Of a stretch of DNA of 64,000 nucleotides, positions 62,970 to 64,000 are shown piece after piece. How positions within the stretch are numbered: position 1 is the first letter of the stretch; every line of letters begins with the position of its first letter. This DNA is from Acidobacteriota bacterium. Lineage in GTDB: Bacteria > Acidobacteriota > Terriglobia > Terriglobales > Acidobacteriaceae. The position numbers were made by a program, and so were the translations under genes. The stretch covers positions 62,001-126,000 of the forward strand of contig JAJYUB010000002.1 in the NCBI GenBank assembly GCA_021792795.1. Direction: 5' to 3'. The notes beneath the pieces are model-generated. The model worked only from the letters and a program-made list of their open reading frames with translations, searched no databases and was not told the DNA's origin.

Positions 62970-64000
62970 TTGCGAGTAGGCATCGTCGGAACTGGCGCAA
63001 TGTCGCACAAGCATGCGCAAGCCTGTCGCAACATTGGCTACGAAATCACGGTCTGCGCCAACACCCATCCTCCCAAGGGACGTGCCTTCGCCGAGGCCAC
63101 GGGCGCGGAATTTGTCCCAAGCTTCGAGGAGCTATGCCGTCATCCCCGCGTCGATTACGTGGATGTGTGTACCCTTCCAAATTTTCGCTTTCCTGTCGTG
63201 GAACTGTGCGCGGAAACGAAGAAGCATGTCCTGGTCGAGAAACCCATCGCCACGAATCTGGAAACGGCTCGGTCGATGATGGACACAGCGCGCAACGCTG
63301 GCATCCAGCTCGGCGTCGTCAGCCAGCACCGCTTTGACGGTTCCACCCAATTCCTGAAGCAAGCCATTGCCGATGGACGCCTCGGCAGGATCATTCAGGC
63401 CGATGCGTACGTCAAATGGTATCGCTCCGCGGAATATTACAGCCGCCCCATCAAGGGCAGTTGGTCGGGCGAAGGCGGCGGCGCGCTGATCAATCAGGCC
63501 ATCCACCAGCTCGACGTGCTTTTATTTTTGATTGGCCCCGTCGATCGAGTATCGGCCGCCTGGCAATTGGGCGCCGCGCACAGCATCGAATCGGAAGACG
63601 TGGTGAATGCACTGCTCTCGTTTTCCTGCGGCGCCACCGGCGTCATCCAGGCCACCACCGCGCTCTGGCCCGGATATCCGGAGCGAATCGAGATCCACGG
63701 GACCAAAGGGTCTGCCATCGTCACCGGCGACAAGTTGACCCGTTGGGACGTTCAGGATGACGTTGGCGGTCCCGCTCCAATCGACCGCGCCATTGCCTCG
63801 GGCGCTTCCGACCCCATGGCCATCTCGACTCTCACGCTGGAGCGCCAGTTTCTCGATTTCGGCGACGCCTGCAAGACCGGCCGGCTGCCGTTGGTCTCCG
63901 CCCTCGATGGATACCGCGCGCTGCAAGTCGTCACCGGCATTTACGATTCTTGCCGTCAAGGCCGCACAATCGCCATCGATCGCGAGGCGAGGACCCCATG
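62970..64000 (+). CDS. Gfo/Idh/MocA-family oxidoreductase, end just beyond the window
   Basis: At least 343 residues of an NAD(P)-dependent sugar or polyol dehydrogenase. The start is a TTG at 62970, preceded by AAAGGAGA, giving RVGIVGTGAMSHKHAQACRN (quoted as VGIVGTGAMSHKHA). The diagnostic HVLVEKPIATNLE is near residue 90, and WSGEGGGALINQAIHQLDVL carries the catalytic His/Asp region. The last codons read ARTP then TG, so a TGA just past 64000 would end it. It is the third gene of a tight set with the epimerase-like and DapA-like genes, suggesting one sugar or inositol-type pathway. Confidence 0.88.
   Translation, partial: MRVGIVGTGAMSHKHAQACRNIGYEITVCANTHPPKGRAFAEATGAEFVPSFEELCRHPRVDYVDVCTLPNFRFPVVELCAETKKHVLVEKPIATNLETARSMMDTARNAGIQLGVVSQHRFDGSTQFLKQAIADGRLGRIIQADAYVKWYRSAEYYSRPIKGSWSGEGGGALINQAIHQLDVLLFLIGPVDRVSAAWQLGAAHSIESEDVVNALLSFSCGATGVIQATTALWPGYPERIEIHGTKGSAIVTGDKLTRWDVQDDVGGPAPIDRAIASGASDPMAISTLTLERQFLDFGDACKTGRLPLVSALDGYRALQVVTGIYDSCRQGRTIAIDREARTP

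Noticed and set aside
1-64000. tRNA, rRNA, CRISPR arrays and complete insertion sequences
   Set aside because: No T-loop-like tRNA ends, regular spaced repeats or transposase motifs were seen on reading. A tool-based scan was not possible.

Overview
The window looks like a stretch of an Acidobacteriota chromosome, most likely from the Terriglobia/Acidobacteriales side. The basis is recall of family and gene-order patterns, not a search: a high-GC genome, a complete hopanoid operon with Acidobacteria-style accessory genes, a Tol-Pal cluster with a short TonB-like protein, Lys/Ala-rich protein tails and REP-like hairpins. Roughly 52 protein genes are supported. No rRNA, tRNA or CRISPR array was found.

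Layout. 1-4.1 kb: the start of an APS kinase (cysC), a decayed membrane-protein gene and a GH78 alpha-L-rhamnosidase. 4.1-15.2 kb: dnaE, an MFS exporter, a CCA-adding-type nucleotidyltransferase with a long histone-like tail, an uncharacterised RNA/surface-type small protein, an acyltransferase and the methionine-sulfoxide repair pair msrP/msrQ. 15.25-17.34 kb: an AT-richer island on the minus strand with a NotI-family restriction endonuclease, two further genes (the second a PD-(D/E)xK-like endonuclease) and a C-terminal remnant of a D12-class adenine methylase. 17.3-22.8 kb: rnhB, rplS, a PAS/GAF histidine kinase, trmD and a thioredoxin-fold protein; the kinase splits the usual trmD-rplS pair. 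23-30 kb: lysS, a PLP decarboxylase, a small secreted protein, a membrane glycosyltransferase, an MFS transporter and queF.

30-48.8 kb is the most interesting part. A rightward group encodes an HlyD-type adaptor, a TPR protein, a TolC-type channel, the hopanoid radical-SAM enzyme HpnJ and two overlapping four-helix DMT/SMR-type membrane proteins. It converges with a long leftward operon: ispH, shc, hpnH, a small unknown gene, hpnA, hpnG, two zinc alcohol dehydrogenases, hpnC, hpnD, hpnE. Together these make isoprenoid precursors (IspH), squalene (HpnC/D/E), hopene (Shc), adenosylhopane (HpnH) and the de-adenylated ribosyl product (HpnG). The two dehydrogenases are placed where a reductase for the ribosyl aldehyde would be expected, and the HpnJ group could modify or export the finished lipid.

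48.8-58 kb: a secreted esterase, recN, then a divergent Tol-Pal cluster (tolQ, tolR, TonB/TolA-like, tolB, pal, cpoB). Pal carries an extra Ig-like domain. 58-64 kb: a small hydrophilic protein, a TauE/SafE permease, an FMN-binding pyridoxamine-oxidase-like protein, a membrane-anchored alpha/beta-hydrolase lacking its serine nucleophile, and a tightly spaced set (epimerase-like, DapA-like, Gfo/Idh/MocA) that looks like a small sugar or polyol pathway running off the end of the window.
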